DNA from: Neokomagataea anthophila
GTDB lineage: Bacteria > Pseudomonadota > Alphaproteobacteria > Acetobacterales > Acetobacteraceae
Length of the DNA: 64,000 bases
Direction: 5' to 3'
Assembly: GCF_018122595.1 (NCBI RefSeq)
Contig: NZ_JAGRQH010000008.1
Coordinates: forward strand, 41,938 to 105,937
Shown: positions 25,299 to 34,879 of the stretch, in pieces
How the letters are laid out: the number at the start of each line of letters is the position of its first letter
Numbering within the stretch: position 1 is the first letter of the stretch
Position numbers and translations under genes: made by a program
The notes under the pieces: generated by a model
Seen by the model: the letters and a program-made list of their open reading frames with translations, nothing else
What the model was told of the DNA's origin: nothing
The model's database searches: none

Positions 25299-26215
25299 CA
25301 TAAGCATGCTCTGTTATAGAGTTTTAGGGCTGCACTGAGGTCTTGTAAGGTTGCGTTAGAGCGCCCATTGCCCATCCAGTCATCCTCAACACGTTCTCCG
25401 CTGTAAATACGTGGTCCTGCGAGGCGTAGCCCTAAGGCACCAGCCATGGCGGCTTCTGGCCATCCGGCATTAGGGGAGCGGTGTTTATGAGCATCGCGCC
25501 TGACGGCTTGCCATGCGTGCCGAGCACTAGCGGAAGGAAGTGTAGAGGCTGCTAAGATAATCCATAACGCGGAGAGGCGGGATGCGGGGAGGTTGACGTA
25601 ATCATCAAGGCGAGCGCTGGCCCATCCAAAGAATTTATAACGGGGCGAGCGGTGGCCGATCATACTATCGGCCGTATTAATCGCTTTATAGGCAACGCCG
25701 CCGGGCAGACCAAAGAGAGATGACCAAAAGAGTGGAGCGACGACGCCATCAGAAAAGTTTTCTGCCAAGCTTTCAATAGCTGCGCGGATAATGGCGGGCT
25801 CATTAAGGGTTTCAGGGTCCCGGCCGACGATGAGAGAGACAGCTTTGCGCCCGCCGGGCAGGCCATGTTGTGCGAGGCCATCATGGACAGCGCGTACGTG
25901 TTGATACAGCGATTTTTGTGCCGAGAGTGTCGATAGAAGAATACTTGCTATGGGGCCTCGTTGTGGAAGTATCATACTGACAAGTGTGGGCAGAGTTGTA
26001 AGGGTAGCGCTGGCGATAATGCCATTACGTTGCTGCGTACGCGTTGAAAAACGTTCCTGATTAAGTTTTCGTTCAAGTTGTGTGATGAGAGCACCGATCC
26101 ATGTTACCGGGTGGCCGATAACGTTAAAAATACAGTTCGGGTATCCAAAGATGCGTTCAAAAATGCAGGCAGTTGTTGTGAGGTGGACGCTGGTACGAAG
26201 ACGAAAAAGAGGCAT
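25220..26215 (-). CDS. cobD: adenosylcobinamide-phosphate synthase CobD (CbiB)
   Basis: This integral inner-membrane protein attaches the aminopropanol-phosphate linker to cobyric acid. The early [20 protein letters not shown] stretch, with the conserved HP-x-x-WIG, and several hydrophobic segments identify it. I chose ATG 26215 (331 residues). The frame is open to 26287 but would then overlap the divergent decarboxylase gene. Its end overlaps cobQ by 79 bases. Its neighbour supplies the linker precursor, so the pair forms one functional unit. Confidence 0.9.
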   Translation of the reverse strand: MPLFRLRTSVHLTTTACIFERIFGYPNCIFNVIGHPVTWIGALITQLERKLNQERFSTRTQQRNGIIASATLTTLPTLVSMILPQRGPIASILLSTLSAQKSLYQHVRAVHDGLAQHGLPGGRKAVSLIVGRDPETLNEPAIIRAAIESLAENFSDGVVAPLFWSSLFGLPGGVAYKAINTADSMIGHRSPRYKFFGWASARLDDYVNLPASRLSALWIILAASTLPSASARHAWQAVRRDAHKHRSPNAGWPEAAMAGALGLRLAGPRIYSGERVEDDWMGNGRSNATLQDLSAALKLYNRACLCQALVLTFLSYIVRGRARRNNASTST

Positions 26216-26251
26216 GATACAGGTCCGAACAGAAGCAGAGTGGGCGATAGC

Positions 26252-27280
26252 ATGAAGAGAGACGGTGAAACAATGTTCCCGGTACATGGCGGGCAGATCC
26301 GCCGTATTATGGAACAGTTTCCTGATGCGCCGCAGCCTTATCTTGATTTATCAACCGGGATTAGCCCCTTTGCTTATCCCTTTATCCCCGATGCGATGAA
26401 ATTACGCGCTTTGCCGCAACCGCATGAAGAATATGCCGTGATGCAGGTGGCAGCAACGGCCTATGGAGTGGCGGATAGTGCGTATGTGGTCGCTGGGCCG
26501 GGAACGCAGATCCTCATTAATCTTTTGCCCCTCGTTCTGTCGGTACGAAGCATTACGATCTGGGGGCCGACCTATTCTGGGCACGAGCGTGCATGGCAGC
26601 GTGCCGGGTATGTTGTGCAGCATGTTGAGACCTCGGCGGCATGTGAGGCGGCAATGCGGTGTGGTGGTGCTGTCGTGGTGGTGAACCCGAATAATCCGGA
26701 TGGACGACTGGTATCAAAAGCACGTTTGGCGCGGTGGGCCGATCTGTGCGCGGAAGCCGGTGGGGTCTTAATTGTTGATGAGGCATTTGCAGATTTTTGC
26801 GATGAAACGGTAGCGTCTCTTTTGCCGCATGAAGGACTGGTGGTGTTGAGGTCATTTGGCAAGACATATGGCTTGCCCGGTGTGCGTTTGGGGTTTGCTT
26901 TAGGCAGTCGGTCAGAAATAACGCGTTTACGCGGTATTCTAGGGGAATGGGCTGTGAGTGTGGACGCGCTGGAGGTTGGCTGTGCTGCGTTAAGCGATGT
27001 TGGTTGGTATCAACAGGCACGAGAGCGTGCTTGGGTGGATACGCGGCGTTTATCGGTCATGTTGGAGCAGTATGGGATGGAGGTTATAGGGCAAGCACCG
27101 TTATTTCGGTTGGCACGGCATGATCAGGCGCAGTGTTTGTGGCATTTTTTATGTGAGAACGGGGTTGTCACGCGGCGTTTTGACGGGCGGGATGATGTGT
27201 TGCGGTTTGGACTGCCTGCTGAGGAGGCGGGTTGGAAAAGGCTTGAGAAGGCATTAAAGCAATGGAATTCTAGGTTATGA
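26252..27280 (+). CDS. cobC: threonine-phosphate decarboxylase (CobC of Pseudomonas naming, CobD of Salmonella)
   Basis: This PLP-dependent class I/II aminotransferase-fold enzyme makes (R)-1-aminopropan-2-yl phosphate, the linker used by CobD/CbiB. Visible features are the N-terminal HGGQIRRI, the NPNNPDG motif (about 147-153), VDEAF, and the PLP lysine in RSFGKTYGLPGVRLG (about 207-221). I chose ATG 26252; ATG 26273 is an alternative. The frame is open to 26078, but that part is antisense to cobD. It is the last cob gene of the locus. Confidence 0.9.
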   Translation: MKRDGETMFPVHGGQIRRIMEQFPDAPQPYLDLSTGISPFAYPFIPDAMKLRALPQPHEEYAVMQVAATAYGVADSAYVVAGPGTQILINLLPLVLSVRSITIWGPTYSGHERAWQRAGYVVQHVETSAACEAAMRCGGAVVVVNPNNPDGRLVSKARLARWADLCAEAGGVLIVDEAFADFCDETVASLLPHEGLVVLRSFGKTYGLPGVRLGFALGSRSEITRLRGILGEWAVSVDALEVGCAALSDVGWYQQARERAWVDTRRLSVMLEQYGMEVIGQAPLFRLARHDQAQCLWHFLCENGVVTRRFDGRDDVLRFGLPAEEAGWKRLEKALKQWNSRL

Positions 27281-27424
27281 TATGATGATTTTCATTGTGT
27301 AAATCCACTAGTCATTATAGATTTTTAAATATAAAATATTGAGTACGATGAGTGTATGGATATGAACAATATATCGAAATTATTGACAATTTCTTTTGGG
27401 ATAATTGAGTATTTTTCTGATGTT

Positions 27425-27463
27425 GGGGAGGTTTTGTTTTGAGTATTACATCCTGTTGATGTA
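27425..27463 (+). promoter_or_regulatory. displaced ribosome-binding site ahead of the urate hydroxylase gene
   Basis: A strong GGGGAGG (27425-27431) sits seven bases before a TTG (27439) that opens only a six-codon frame ending at TGA 27457-27459. The main frame opens at ATG 27464, 32 bases from the site. Removing one T at 27456-27457 would join TTG 27439 to the main frame. The rest of 27281-27424 is A+T-rich and holds no convincing promoter pair. Confidence 0.5.
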
Positions 27464-28822
27464 ATGATTATTGGCGGCGGTGCGAGTGGGTCCATTACCG
27501 CGTGGCATTTGGCGCGGTTACGTATGGCAGGGGCTGGGGAGCGCATTGTGGTGATAGAGCCGCGCGCTGCCTTGGGAGCTGGACAGGCTTATGGCACATT
27601 AGATGCCTCCCACCGTATTAATGTTCCAGCATCACGTATGACTATTCATGCCGCCCAGCCAGATGATTTTTCAACATGGTTGGCGGAGCAGGTGTTGAAC
27701 GATGCTGATGCGCGGCGACCTAATGGTGATGTTTATCCAGCGCGGGCACAGTTTGCGCTGTATTTGGCAGCACGTTTAAAGCCTTACCAAGACGCTGGGA
27801 CTATTGTTCATTGCCGTGCATCGGTGGAGCGTTTACGGCGTGAAGAATTGACATGGGTTGCTGAGCTGGCAGATGGGCGAGGTGAGGTTCGGGCCGCGCG
27901 GGTTGTGTTGGCGACATCGCATCCTCCTCCGCAATTATTGCCGCAATTAGTGAGTGTAAAGGACCATGCGCGTATTATCGCTAATCCATGGGCTGAGAGT
28001 GCATTAGCAGCGATTGCACCTTATGATAGTGTAGCCATTATTGGGACAGGATTAACGATGGCGGATTGTGTGGCGTCTTTGTCTGCACAAGGTCACCTTG
28101 GTTCTGTTCTAGCTTTCTCGCGGCGTGGTATGCGCTCAGGTGGGCACGCTGAAGGGCTGGCGCGAGGTGCTTGGGGAGAAAATTTTACAAATAATCTTCC
28201 ACGCACGGCTCTTGCCTTGTTGCAAAGGGTACGCGGTTCCGTCGAGGAAAGTGGCAGGCAGGGTTTGCCGTGGCAGGCAGTTTTTGATGCATTAAAAATG
28301 CAAGGTCGCTCATTGTGGCAAGCATTGCCGTTGGATGAGAAGAGGCGTTTTGTCCGGCATTTACGCGTATTTTGGGATATTCACCGTTTTCGGATTGCGC
28401 CGCAGTTAGAGAGCGTATTGGAGGCTGGTATCAAGCGTGGCCAAGTATGTATTGAAGCTGCCCGTTTGCAGGGCGTTGAGGCTGAGTATGAAGAAATAAT
28501 TCTGCATATGAGGCGGCGTGGCATGGGGGTGGAAACACGGTCTGTTCAGTGGTTGATCAATGCTGTGGGCCCTAATCATGCAGGTATTTTGAGAACAAAG
28601 AGCTATTTGGCGCGCCTCTCTGAAGATGGGTGGGTTGAGGCTGATCCGGTGGGGTTAGGGTTACATACACGGCAAGATCATCGGGCGGTTGGAGTACGGG
28701 GAGTAAGCGATACATTGTTTATAGCGGGGCCATTATCCCGTGCGACATTTGGTGAACTTATGGGCTTTCCTGAGATTACGACTTATGCAGAATCAGTTGC
28801 ACTTGCAGTCTTGAAGAGCTGA
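27464..28822 (+). CDS. hpyO: FAD-dependent urate hydroxylase candidate, HpyO/CreE type
   Basis: A 452-residue flavoprotein of the FAD/NAD(P)-binding family shared by HpyO urate hydroxylase and the asparagine monooxygenase CreE. The FAD dinucleotide motif MIIGGGASGSITAWHLAR opens the protein. GAGQAYGT follows near 42-49, and a second nucleotide motif AIIGTGLTMADCVA lies near 189-202. HpyO converts urate to 5-hydroxyisourate. Assignment rests on the family plus its place beside a full urate-to-oxalurate gene set that lacks uricase, HpxO and PuuD. The start is odd: the good Shine-Dalgarno points to another frame. Family membership is fairly secure; substrate is inferred. Confidence 0.65.
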   Translation: MIIGGGASGSITAWHLARLRMAGAGERIVVIEPRAALGAGQAYGTLDASHRINVPASRMTIHAAQPDDFSTWLAEQVLNDADARRPNGDVYPARAQFALYLAARLKPYQDAGTIVHCRASVERLRREELTWVAELADGRGEVRAARVVLATSHPPPQLLPQLVSVKDHARIIANPWAESALAAIAPYDSVAIIGTGLTMADCVASLSAQGHLGSVLAFSRRGMRSGGHAEGLARGAWGENFTNNLPRTALALLQRVRGSVEESGRQGLPWQAVFDALKMQGRSLWQALPLDEKRRFVRHLRVFWDIHRFRIAPQLESVLEAGIKRGQVCIEAARLQGVEAEYEEIILHMRRRGMGVETRSVQWLINAVGPNHAGILRTKSYLARLSEDGWVEADPVGLGLHTRQDHRAVGVRGVSDTLFIAGPLSRATFGELMGFPEITTYAESVALAVLKS

Positions 28823-28846
28823 GGTCAGTTTTTCCTTTTTTTTGTA

Positions 28847-28879
28847 TTGGGAAACTTATTATTTAATAAAGTTTCCCAA
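28847..28879. terminator. bidirectional terminator between hpyO and the amidase operon
   Basis: TTGGGAAACTT (28847-28857) pairs perfectly with AAGTTTCCCAA (28869-28879). T tracts lie on both sides, so it can terminate both convergent transcription units. Confidence 0.75.
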
Positions 28880-28885
28880 AATTTT

Positions 28886-30238
28886 TTAAGCTTGCAGTAA
28901 GCGGGCTTGTGCCGCTCCAGAGTGTTCAAGGGCCTTGCCTAAGGCAAGAAGTTGGTCTTCGCGTCCTGGTTTAGCGATAAGTTGTGCGCTGAGAGGTAAG
29001 CCATCGCACGGCATGGGGAGTGTTAAAACCGGGAATCCTGCGAGGGTGAGAGGCTGGGTGTATAAACCAAGATTGGCCCGTGCGGAGACCATTTCTCCAT
29101 TGACTTCAATGAGAGGTTGATCAAAGCGCGGCGCTTCGCCGACGACGGCAGGTGCTATCAAAATATCTGTTTGAGCGAAAGCTGTATGCATGGCGCGGCG
29201 GAACCAGTTACGGAAACGGTGTGCTTTTACAAGTGTTGGGGCTGGAATAAGGGCACCAGCTAAAAGCCGGTCACGCACAGCGGGATCAAAGTCATCTGTT
29301 TGGTGCTGTAAGTGGTGAAGATGCAGTTCAGCGCCTTCGGAAGCGCTAATGAGGAAGGCAGCGGCACGGGCACGTGCGACTTCTGGTATATGGACTGTTT
29401 CGGTAGCGTTTATTTTATGTGCAAGGGTGTTAAACGCGCTTTCCATACGAGGTGACATGTTGTTTGCAAACCACCCTCCCAAGCGTGCAATTTTTAAAGA
29501 TGTGTGATCGACTAGAGGAAGTTTCTCGGCACTGAGAGCTTCGAAGCAGAGTGTTAAACTTGTGGCGCTGTCGGCAAAAGGGCCTACGGTGTCAAGGCTT
29601 TTGACAAAGGGGTAACTGCCTTGTGTGGGGAGGCGACCTTGAGTGGCACGTAACCCCCAAACGCCGCATAATGAGGCTGGAACCCGGATGGAGCCATTGG
29701 TATCGGAACCGAGGCTAAGACCGAAAAACCGTGCGGCAATGCCAGCTGCGGACCCACCAGAAGACCCTCCGGCGAGGCGTTGTGTATCATGAGGGTTATA
29801 GGTTGGTCCGTGATGTGCGTTATCTGTGGCAAACCCGTAAGCGAACTCATCCATGTTGGTGAGGGCTACGGGAATAGCTCCTGCTTGGATGAGGCGTTGG
29901 ACGAGGATAGCGTCATGGGACGCTGTAGGGGTATTGGCTAAAATTTTTGAGCCTGCGGTAGTAATTTCGCCTCTGACGTCAAAGAGGTCTTTGATGCCAA
30001 AAGGTATACCGGCAAGCGGGCCTGGATCGATGTTATTTCTGACGGCATAATCGATTTTTTCAGCGCTTTTTATGGCGCGTTGTGTGAGGAGGCGTGTTGT
30101 TGTGTTGTAGAGGTGATCTCGTTGAGTGATGTCCGCCAGTACGTGCTTCGTTAGGGTAACCGCGGAGAGGGTTCGATTGCGGATACGTTGTGGGATGTCA
30201 TGGCTGAGGCAGGGTAGCATTTTAGGAGCTTGGTTCAT
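28886..30238 (-). CDS. hpxY: AtzE/HpxY-type amidase of oxalurate catabolism
   Basis: A 450-residue amidase-signature enzyme. The Ser-cisSer-Lys machinery is visible: the Lys in PFGIKDLFDV (about 79-88), GGSSGGSAAG (about 157-166) and the nucleophile region GSDTNGSIRVPA (about 177-188). It is followed upstream by a DUF4089 (AtzG/HpxX) gene overlapping as ATGA and by HpxZ. This trio is known from the Klebsiella hpx cluster and from AtzE/AtzG pairs. The likely substrate is oxalurate or a related ureido acid made from allantoin. The exact division of labour among HpxW, X, Y and Z is not fixed by sequence. Confidence 0.85.
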   Translation of the reverse strand: MNQAPKMLPCLSHDIPQRIRNRTLSAVTLTKHVLADITQRDHLYNTTTRLLTQRAIKSAEKIDYAVRNNIDPGPLAGIPFGIKDLFDVRGEITTAGSKILANTPTASHDAILVQRLIQAGAIPVALTNMDEFAYGFATDNAHHGPTYNPHDTQRLAGGSSGGSAAGIAARFFGLSLGSDTNGSIRVPASLCGVWGLRATQGRLPTQGSYPFVKSLDTVGPFADSATSLTLCFEALSAEKLPLVDHTSLKIARLGGWFANNMSPRMESAFNTLAHKINATETVHIPEVARARAAAFLISASEGAELHLHHLQHQTDDFDPAVRDRLLAGALIPAPTLVKAHRFRNWFRRAMHTAFAQTDILIAPAVVGEAPRFDQPLIEVNGEMVSARANLGLYTQPLTLAGFPVLTLPMPCDGLPLSAQLIAKPGREDQLLALGKALEHSGAAQARLLQA

Positions 30239-30420
30239 GGGTTATTCGGCTCGTATTCTGCTGCAATTTCTTCACGATCAGATAAGGGGAATTGGTCAAT
30301 CATGTCGGCATAGGAGCTGAGAACGACAAGATTGGTCATAACCCCTCCATGGTACTGTTCTGAGACGTTTAAACCGATATTTTGAAAGAAAAGGGTGAGG
30401 TTTTTTTGATGAATATTCAT
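30235..30420 (-). CDS. hpxX: AtzG/HpxX-like DUF4089 subunit
   Basis: A 61-residue protein of the DUF4089 type, known to form a tight complex with AtzE-like amidases. The C-terminal LSDREEIAAEYEP is typical of the family. Its stop overlaps the amidase start (ATGA), giving equimolar coupled translation. Very small size is normal for this subunit. Confidence 0.85.
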   Translation of the reverse strand: MNIHQKNLTLFFQNIGLNVSEQYHGGVMTNLVVLSSYADMIDQFPLSDREEIAAEYEPNNP

Positions 30421-30423
30421 AGC

Positions 30424-30807
30424 TTATGATTTGTCCAACATGAGTGAAACATGAGCGGCTATAATTTTCCAGCCTTGTGGAGTGTTGATCCATGTCTGGC
30501 TTTGGCGGCCGATGCGGGTTTCGTGGGTACGTTGAAATTCTAAATTTACGATTGCGGCATCGGGTGACAGGACCGTTATGGTGCGCCTGACAATGTGGCG
30601 GGGTGGTGAACCGCCTGAGCGTACTGACCGGAAATTGCGGATAGCTGTGATTCCGTAAAGGTTTTCACCTACTCCATAGCGCAATGTTTCTTCGCTATCG
30701 TAGAAAAGAGCATCAAGCGTGGTGAGGTCATTGTCGTTTAATGCTTTTTCGTATTGATCTGAAAGAGCCGCGATATGCTGGATGAGAGTTGGATCGTCCA
30801 GAGGCAT
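30424..30807 (-). CDS. hpxZ: oxalurate catabolism protein HpxZ (DUF3225, AtzH-like)
   Basis: A 127-residue NTF2-like/SnoaL-fold protein. The segment DDPTLIQHIAALSDQYEKAL and the strand pair around RHIVRRTITVLSPDAAIVNLEF match the HpxZ/AtzH family. It is the first gene of a three-gene minus-strand operon hpxZ-hpxX-hpxY, with three bases separating it from hpxX. Its biochemical role is not established; it may be an accessory or promiscuous amidase partner. Confidence 0.85.
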   Translation of the reverse strand: MPLDDPTLIQHIAALSDQYEKALNDNDLTTLDALFYDSEETLRYGVGENLYGITAIRNFRSVRSGGSPPRHIVRRTITVLSPDAAIVNLEFQRTHETRIGRQSQTWINTPQGWKIIAAHVSLMLDKS

Positions 30808-31400
30808 TGATAATGTCCTGCTATTTTCATCTTTAATGCAGGAAGCTTAGTCTGTGATGTTGGTGAGTGCTATGTGAAAGAATGCACGAGGGTGCACTCA
30901 TTTATGCATTTAAGGATACCTGAAAATCCGGATGAATTCCAAGTTGTAATTATATTTTCGTCTATGATTTAAATTTATATAGTACATTTCTAATTTAATT
31001 TGGGAGGGGTAAGATGTAAATAGATAAACTGTAATTATATATTTTATTTATCATAATGTATTTATTTAAATAAATATTATTTCGATAAAATCGAGAGGAA
31101 TTTCAATTACCATGTGAATGAATTTTATTTTATTCTCTATGTTAAAGCACGTTTTTGAACGTCAAAAAATGACCTGTTTCTCAAAGGCTGGTTATGGGAT
31201 GATTGAGGGGCGCTATTGCTGCGGTAATTATGGTGTTCTAATTTCTGGAACGGATCAGGCTAAAATTAGATATATCTAAGAATGAGCTTACTGTGTGATA
31301 GCTCTATATTATTAATCACTTCTTGTTTTTTGTCGGGCGTTTTTTGTGTTTTGAGAGGGTTCATGTTGCTGCTGAAAGCGCTTCCAAGAGGTGAGCATAA
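30808..31400. other. 593-base regulatory gap between divergent purine operons
   Basis: The gap is strongly A+T-rich with no ORF I can support. It must hold divergent promoters for hpxZ-X-Y and for the hpxK operon. A palindromic site at 31266-31279 is described separately. A short TGCAC/GTGCA inverted repeat occurs near 30891-30905. No transposon ends, tRNA or riboswitch elements were seen. Confidence 0.6.
31266..31279. promoter_or_regulatory. palindromic LysR-type operator candidate (site 1)
   Basis: TTAGATATATCTAA is a perfect 14-base palindrome fitting the LysR T-N11-A pattern. It lies 122 bases upstream of the hpxK operon start. A 24-base stretch around it recurs with one mismatch upstream of the Rieske gene and LysR gene (39234-39247). 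Confidence 0.6.
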
Positions 31401-32702
31401 GTGGGTGTATTCACCCGAATATTTTATCATTTCTGTGTATTGAGTGATGGAATGGTAACTGGCAAAAAAATTGTTGATCGCTGTCGTGCATTCGGTGGTG
31501 GAGTTTATTCTGAAACGCAGAATGGCCTTTTCCGTCCATGGTTATCTGACGCTTTTTTTGCTGCGCAAAAGACGCTTTCTGAGTGGATGACAGCGGCAGG
31601 TATGCATGTACGGTATGATGCCGCTGGTAACCTTATAGGGCGTTATGAAGCATGTGTACCGGGGCGGGCAGCGGTCTTATTGGGTTCGCATATTGATTCT
31701 GTTGCGAATGGTGGTTGTTTTGACGGGTTGTTAGGTGTCGTATTAGCAATTTCGGTTGTGGAGCAGCTTTTTCAGGCGGATAAACGATATCCTTTTGCCA
31801 TCGAAATTATTGCATTTGGTGATGAAGAGGGATCGGCATTTCCTGTCTCCATGATCACGTCCCGTGCGGTGAGTGGTGAAGTGAAGCCGGAAGATTGGGA
31901 TTTGAGAGGCCCTAGTGGTAGTGTTGCGGAGACAATGCAGGCTCGTGGTCTGTTCTGTACTGATCTATTAAAAGCGGGTCGCTCTGAAGAAGATATTATA
32001 GCATTTGTCGAAGCTCATATTGAGCAAGGCCCTGTTTTGGAGGCGATAGAACGTCCACTGGCTGCTGTACGTTCTATCGCAGCGCAGCGCCGTGGTACGG
32101 TCACGATTAAGGGGCAGGCTGGTCATGCCGGTACGTTGCCAATGGCTATGCGTCGAGATGCTCTGGCTGCTGCTGCGGAAGCGGTGCTGAGTGTTGAACG
32201 TATTGTGTCGGAGTTCTCTGGTGGTGCAGAGGGGGGGCTTGTCGGTACGGTTGGGCGTTTAAATGTTTCTCCCGGTGGCAGTAATGTTGTTGCAGATCAT
32301 GTGGATTTTTCCTTGGATGTTCGGTCAGGGGGAAGAGATTTGCGGGATGCTGCTATTCAAGACATAGAAGCCGAATTTCATGCTTTGGCGCAGCGCCGTG
32401 GTGTAACGTTATCATGTGTGTGGCAGCAAGATCTTGAGGGGGCGGAGTGTGATCCTTCCTTGGTAGAGCTGATGCAGCAGGCCGCTTGTGCTGAGGGAGG
32501 TAGTGATATGGCCTTGGTGAGTGGCGCCGGTCACGATGCGATGGTGATGGCACGGCGCTGGCCAACGGTTATGTTGTTTATACGTAGCCCCGGTGGGATC
32601 AGCCATCATCCAGATGAAACGGTATTAGAAGACGATGTTGATGCAGCTCATCGGACCCTTCTAGGTTTTCTTGAACGTTTAAAACTCAGTCAGAAGAATT
32701 AA
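31401..32702 (+). CDS. hpxK: allantoate amidohydrolase (HpxK/AllC, M20 family)
   Basis: A 433-residue M20 metallopeptidase-family ureidohydrolase that converts allantoate to ureidoglycine, CO2 and ammonia. Metal ligands are seen in GSHIDSVANGGCFDG (about 94-108), FGDEEGSAF (about 137-145), VEAHIEQGP and the late SGAGHDAM. GTG 31401 has AAGAGGTG seven bases upstream and is preferred. ATG 31452 would fit the usual family N-terminus better but has a poorer site. It heads the plus-strand run hpxK-hpxJ-puuE-hpxW. Confidence 0.88.
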   Translation: MGVFTRIFYHFCVLSDGMVTGKKIVDRCRAFGGGVYSETQNGLFRPWLSDAFFAAQKTLSEWMTAAGMHVRYDAAGNLIGRYEACVPGRAAVLLGSHIDSVANGGCFDGLLGVVLAISVVEQLFQADKRYPFAIEIIAFGDEEGSAFPVSMITSRAVSGEVKPEDWDLRGPSGSVAETMQARGLFCTDLLKAGRSEEDIIAFVEAHIEQGPVLEAIERPLAAVRSIAAQRRGTVTIKGQAGHAGTLPMAMRRDALAAAAEAVLSVERIVSEFSGGAEGGLVGTVGRLNVSPGGSNVVADHVDFSLDVRSGGRDLRDAAIQDIEAEFHALAQRRGVTLSCVWQQDLEGAECDPSLVELMQQAACAEGGSDMALVSGAGHDAMVMARRWPTVMLFIRSPGGISHHPDETVLEDDVDAAHRTLLGFLERLKLSQKN

Positions 32703-32706
32703 CGCT

Positions 32707-33936
32707 ATGCCACCGATCTTTCCTGTTCTTGATATGCCTCAGCGTCTTTTGATGGGGGCCGGTCCGTGCAATGTGCATCCACGTGTTTTGCGTGCGATGG
32801 CATGTGATGTTATCGGGCAGATGGACCCAGAAATGACGGCATGTATGGACGAAACAGCTGAGCTGTATAGGCAGGTATTTCGTACACGAAACCGTCATAC
32901 ATTGTTAATTGATGGCACGGCCCGGGCCGCCATTGAGGCAGCGCTAGTGTCTTTGGTAACGCCAGGTATGAAGGTTTTAGTGCTGCGGATTGGGCGCTTT
33001 GGCCTTTTATTAACGGAAATTATTGAACGTGTGGGTGGGGTCGTCTGCCCTGTTGATGTTTCGTGGGGAGAGGTTGTTTCTACGGAAGCGGTTAAAGAGG
33101 CGATTGAACGGTATAGGCCAGAATTACTGGTGAGTGTTCATGGCGATACATCAACTACAACGGCGCAGCCTTTGGCTGAAATTGGCGCTTTGTGTCGTAA
33201 GCATAATATTCTGTTCTATGTTGATGCGACGGCGACCCTGGGAGGTATGCCTTTAGAGGTTGATGCTTGGGGGATTGATATCGCAACGGGTGGTTTGCAG
33301 AAGTGTTTGGGAGGCCCTCCCGGTAGCGCACCCATTACCATGTCAGAGCGTGCTGTTGAAGTGATTATGGCGCGTAGGCATGATGAAGCGGGTATCCGTA
33401 GTGCTGCGCCTCAAGGAGAGGGGCCGGTCATTCGATCAAATTATTTCGATCTAGCGATGATTATAAATTATTGGTCTGCTGAGCGTATCAATCACCATAC
33501 GGAAGCAACCAGTATGCTATATGCCGCTCGGGAGGCCGCGCAGATTGCGCTAGAAGAAGGTATGGATGCGCGATTTATGCGTCATGCACGCGCTGGGGCA
33601 GCTGTGGTCGCAGGTATTCGGGCTATGGGCTTAAAGGTGTATGGCGATGATCGTATTCGTATGAGTAACGTGACTGGCGTGTGGGTGCCGGAAGGATGTG
33701 ATCCCAATCGGGTGCGTTCGTTGTTGCGGACTGAATTTGAAATTGAAATAGTATCGTCATTTGGGCCACTTACTGGAAAAATTTGGCGTATTGGTGCCAT
33801 GGGTGTGAATGCGGCGAAGCATAAGATTTTATTGACGTTAGCTGCGTTGGAATCTGTTCTGGCGAGCGAGGGCGTAAAGGTTGTGAGGGGCGCTGGTATC
33901 GATGCCGCGCGTGCTGCATGGGAGGCCTATTCGTGA
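32707..33936 (+). CDS. hpxJ: ureidoglycine--glyoxylate aminotransferase (HpxJ/PucG type)
   Basis: A class V PLP aminotransferase of 409 residues. The N-terminal LLMGAGPCNVHPRVLRAM and the PLP lysine in GGLQKCLGGPPGSAP (near residue 199) are typical of the alanine-glyoxylate aminotransferase family. In purine clusters this branch transfers the amino group of ureidoglycine to glyoxylate, giving oxalurate and glycine. Its position directly after allantoate amidohydrolase supports that specificity. It starts four bases after hpxK and overlaps puuE by four bases. Confidence 0.88.
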   Translation: MPPIFPVLDMPQRLLMGAGPCNVHPRVLRAMACDVIGQMDPEMTACMDETAELYRQVFRTRNRHTLLIDGTARAAIEAALVSLVTPGMKVLVLRIGRFGLLLTEIIERVGGVVCPVDVSWGEVVSTEAVKEAIERYRPELLVSVHGDTSTTTAQPLAEIGALCRKHNILFYVDATATLGGMPLEVDAWGIDIATGGLQKCLGGPPGSAPITMSERAVEVIMARRHDEAGIRSAAPQGEGPVIRSNYFDLAMIINYWSAERINHHTEATSMLYAAREAAQIALEEGMDARFMRHARAGAAVVAGIRAMGLKVYGDDRIRMSNVTGVWVPEGCDPNRVRSLLRTEFEIEIVSSFGPLTGKIWRIGAMGVNAAKHKILLTLAALESVLASEGVKVVRGAGIDAARAAWEAYS

Positions 33937-34829
33937 GTGTCTATCCGCGTGATATGATTGGGTATGGGGCAACGTTACCAGATCCAAAATGGCCGAATGG
34001 TGCGCGTATAGCGCTGCAATTTGTTGTGAATTACGAAGAGGGTGCTGAAAACAGTGTCCTGCATGGAGATGCGGGGTCTGAGGCGTTTTTGTCAGAAATG
34101 GTAGGCACCAAGCCTATTATGGGCGAGCGCTGCATGCAGATGGAAAGTTTATATGAATACGGCGCGCGGGCGGGGTTTTGGCGCTTGTATAGGCTGTTTC
34201 AGCAAGCGGGATTTCCGGTAACTGTATTTGGTGTGGCGCTTGCTTTGGCACGTAATCCCGATGTTGTGGCAGCTATGAAAGAGGCTCGCTGGGAGATTGC
34301 AAGTCATGGTTTGCGTTGGATTGATTACCAGCATATTCCGGAAGACATAGAACGTGCACATATCCGTGAAGCGATTGCGTTGCATGAGCAGGTAACAGGG
34401 TCACGCCCGCAAGGGTGGTATCAAGGTCGTACCAGTCCGCAGACAGCGCGTTTGGCCATGGAAGAGGGGCCGTTTATTTATGATGCGGACTCTTATGCTG
34501 ATGATTTGCCATATTATCGTGACATTAATGGCGCAGCGCAGTTGATCGTTCCTTATACGCTTGATGTTAATGATATGAAGTTTGCCGCACTCAATGGTTT
34601 TACCGAAGGAGAGCAGTTCTTCCATTATCTTCGTGATAATTTTGATCAGCTTTACGCAGAAGGTGGGCGTATGATGTCGGTTGGGCTGCATTGTCGTCTG
34701 GCTGGGAAACCTGCGCGTGCTCGTGCTCTAGCGAAGTTTATTGAGCATGTGCAGAGGCATGAAGATGTGTGGATTGCTACGCGCCTTGATATTGCTCAGC
34801 ATTGGTTGACACATTTTCCAGCTCGTTAA
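33933..34829 (+). CDS. puuE: PuuE-type allantoinase (polysaccharide deacetylase family)
   Basis: This is a cofactor-independent allantoinase of the NodB-like deacetylase superfamily, opening allantoin to allantoate. The N-terminal YPRDMIGYGATLPDPKWP is diagnostic, followed by VVNYEEGAENSVLHGD. I chose GTG 33933, overlapping the hpxJ stop (GTGA) with GGGAGG seven bases upstream. ATG 33918 is open but lies before that ribosome-binding site. The length of 298 residues is normal. A short GATGCC/GGCATC hairpin follows the stop. Confidence 0.93.
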   Translation: MSVYPRDMIGYGATLPDPKWPNGARIALQFVVNYEEGAENSVLHGDAGSEAFLSEMVGTKPIMGERCMQMESLYEYGARAGFWRLYRLFQQAGFPVTVFGVALALARNPDVVAAMKEARWEIASHGLRWIDYQHIPEDIERAHIREAIALHEQVTGSRPQGWYQGRTSPQTARLAMEEGPFIYDADSYADDLPYYRDINGAAQLIVPYTLDVNDMKFAALNGFTEGEQFFHYLRDNFDQLYAEGGRMMSVGLHCRLAGKPARARALAKFIEHVQRHEDVWIATRLDIAQHWLTHFPAR

Positions 34830-34879
34830 GATGCCTTAGGGCATCAGACTATACTCTATCCCATAGAAAGCATTGAATT

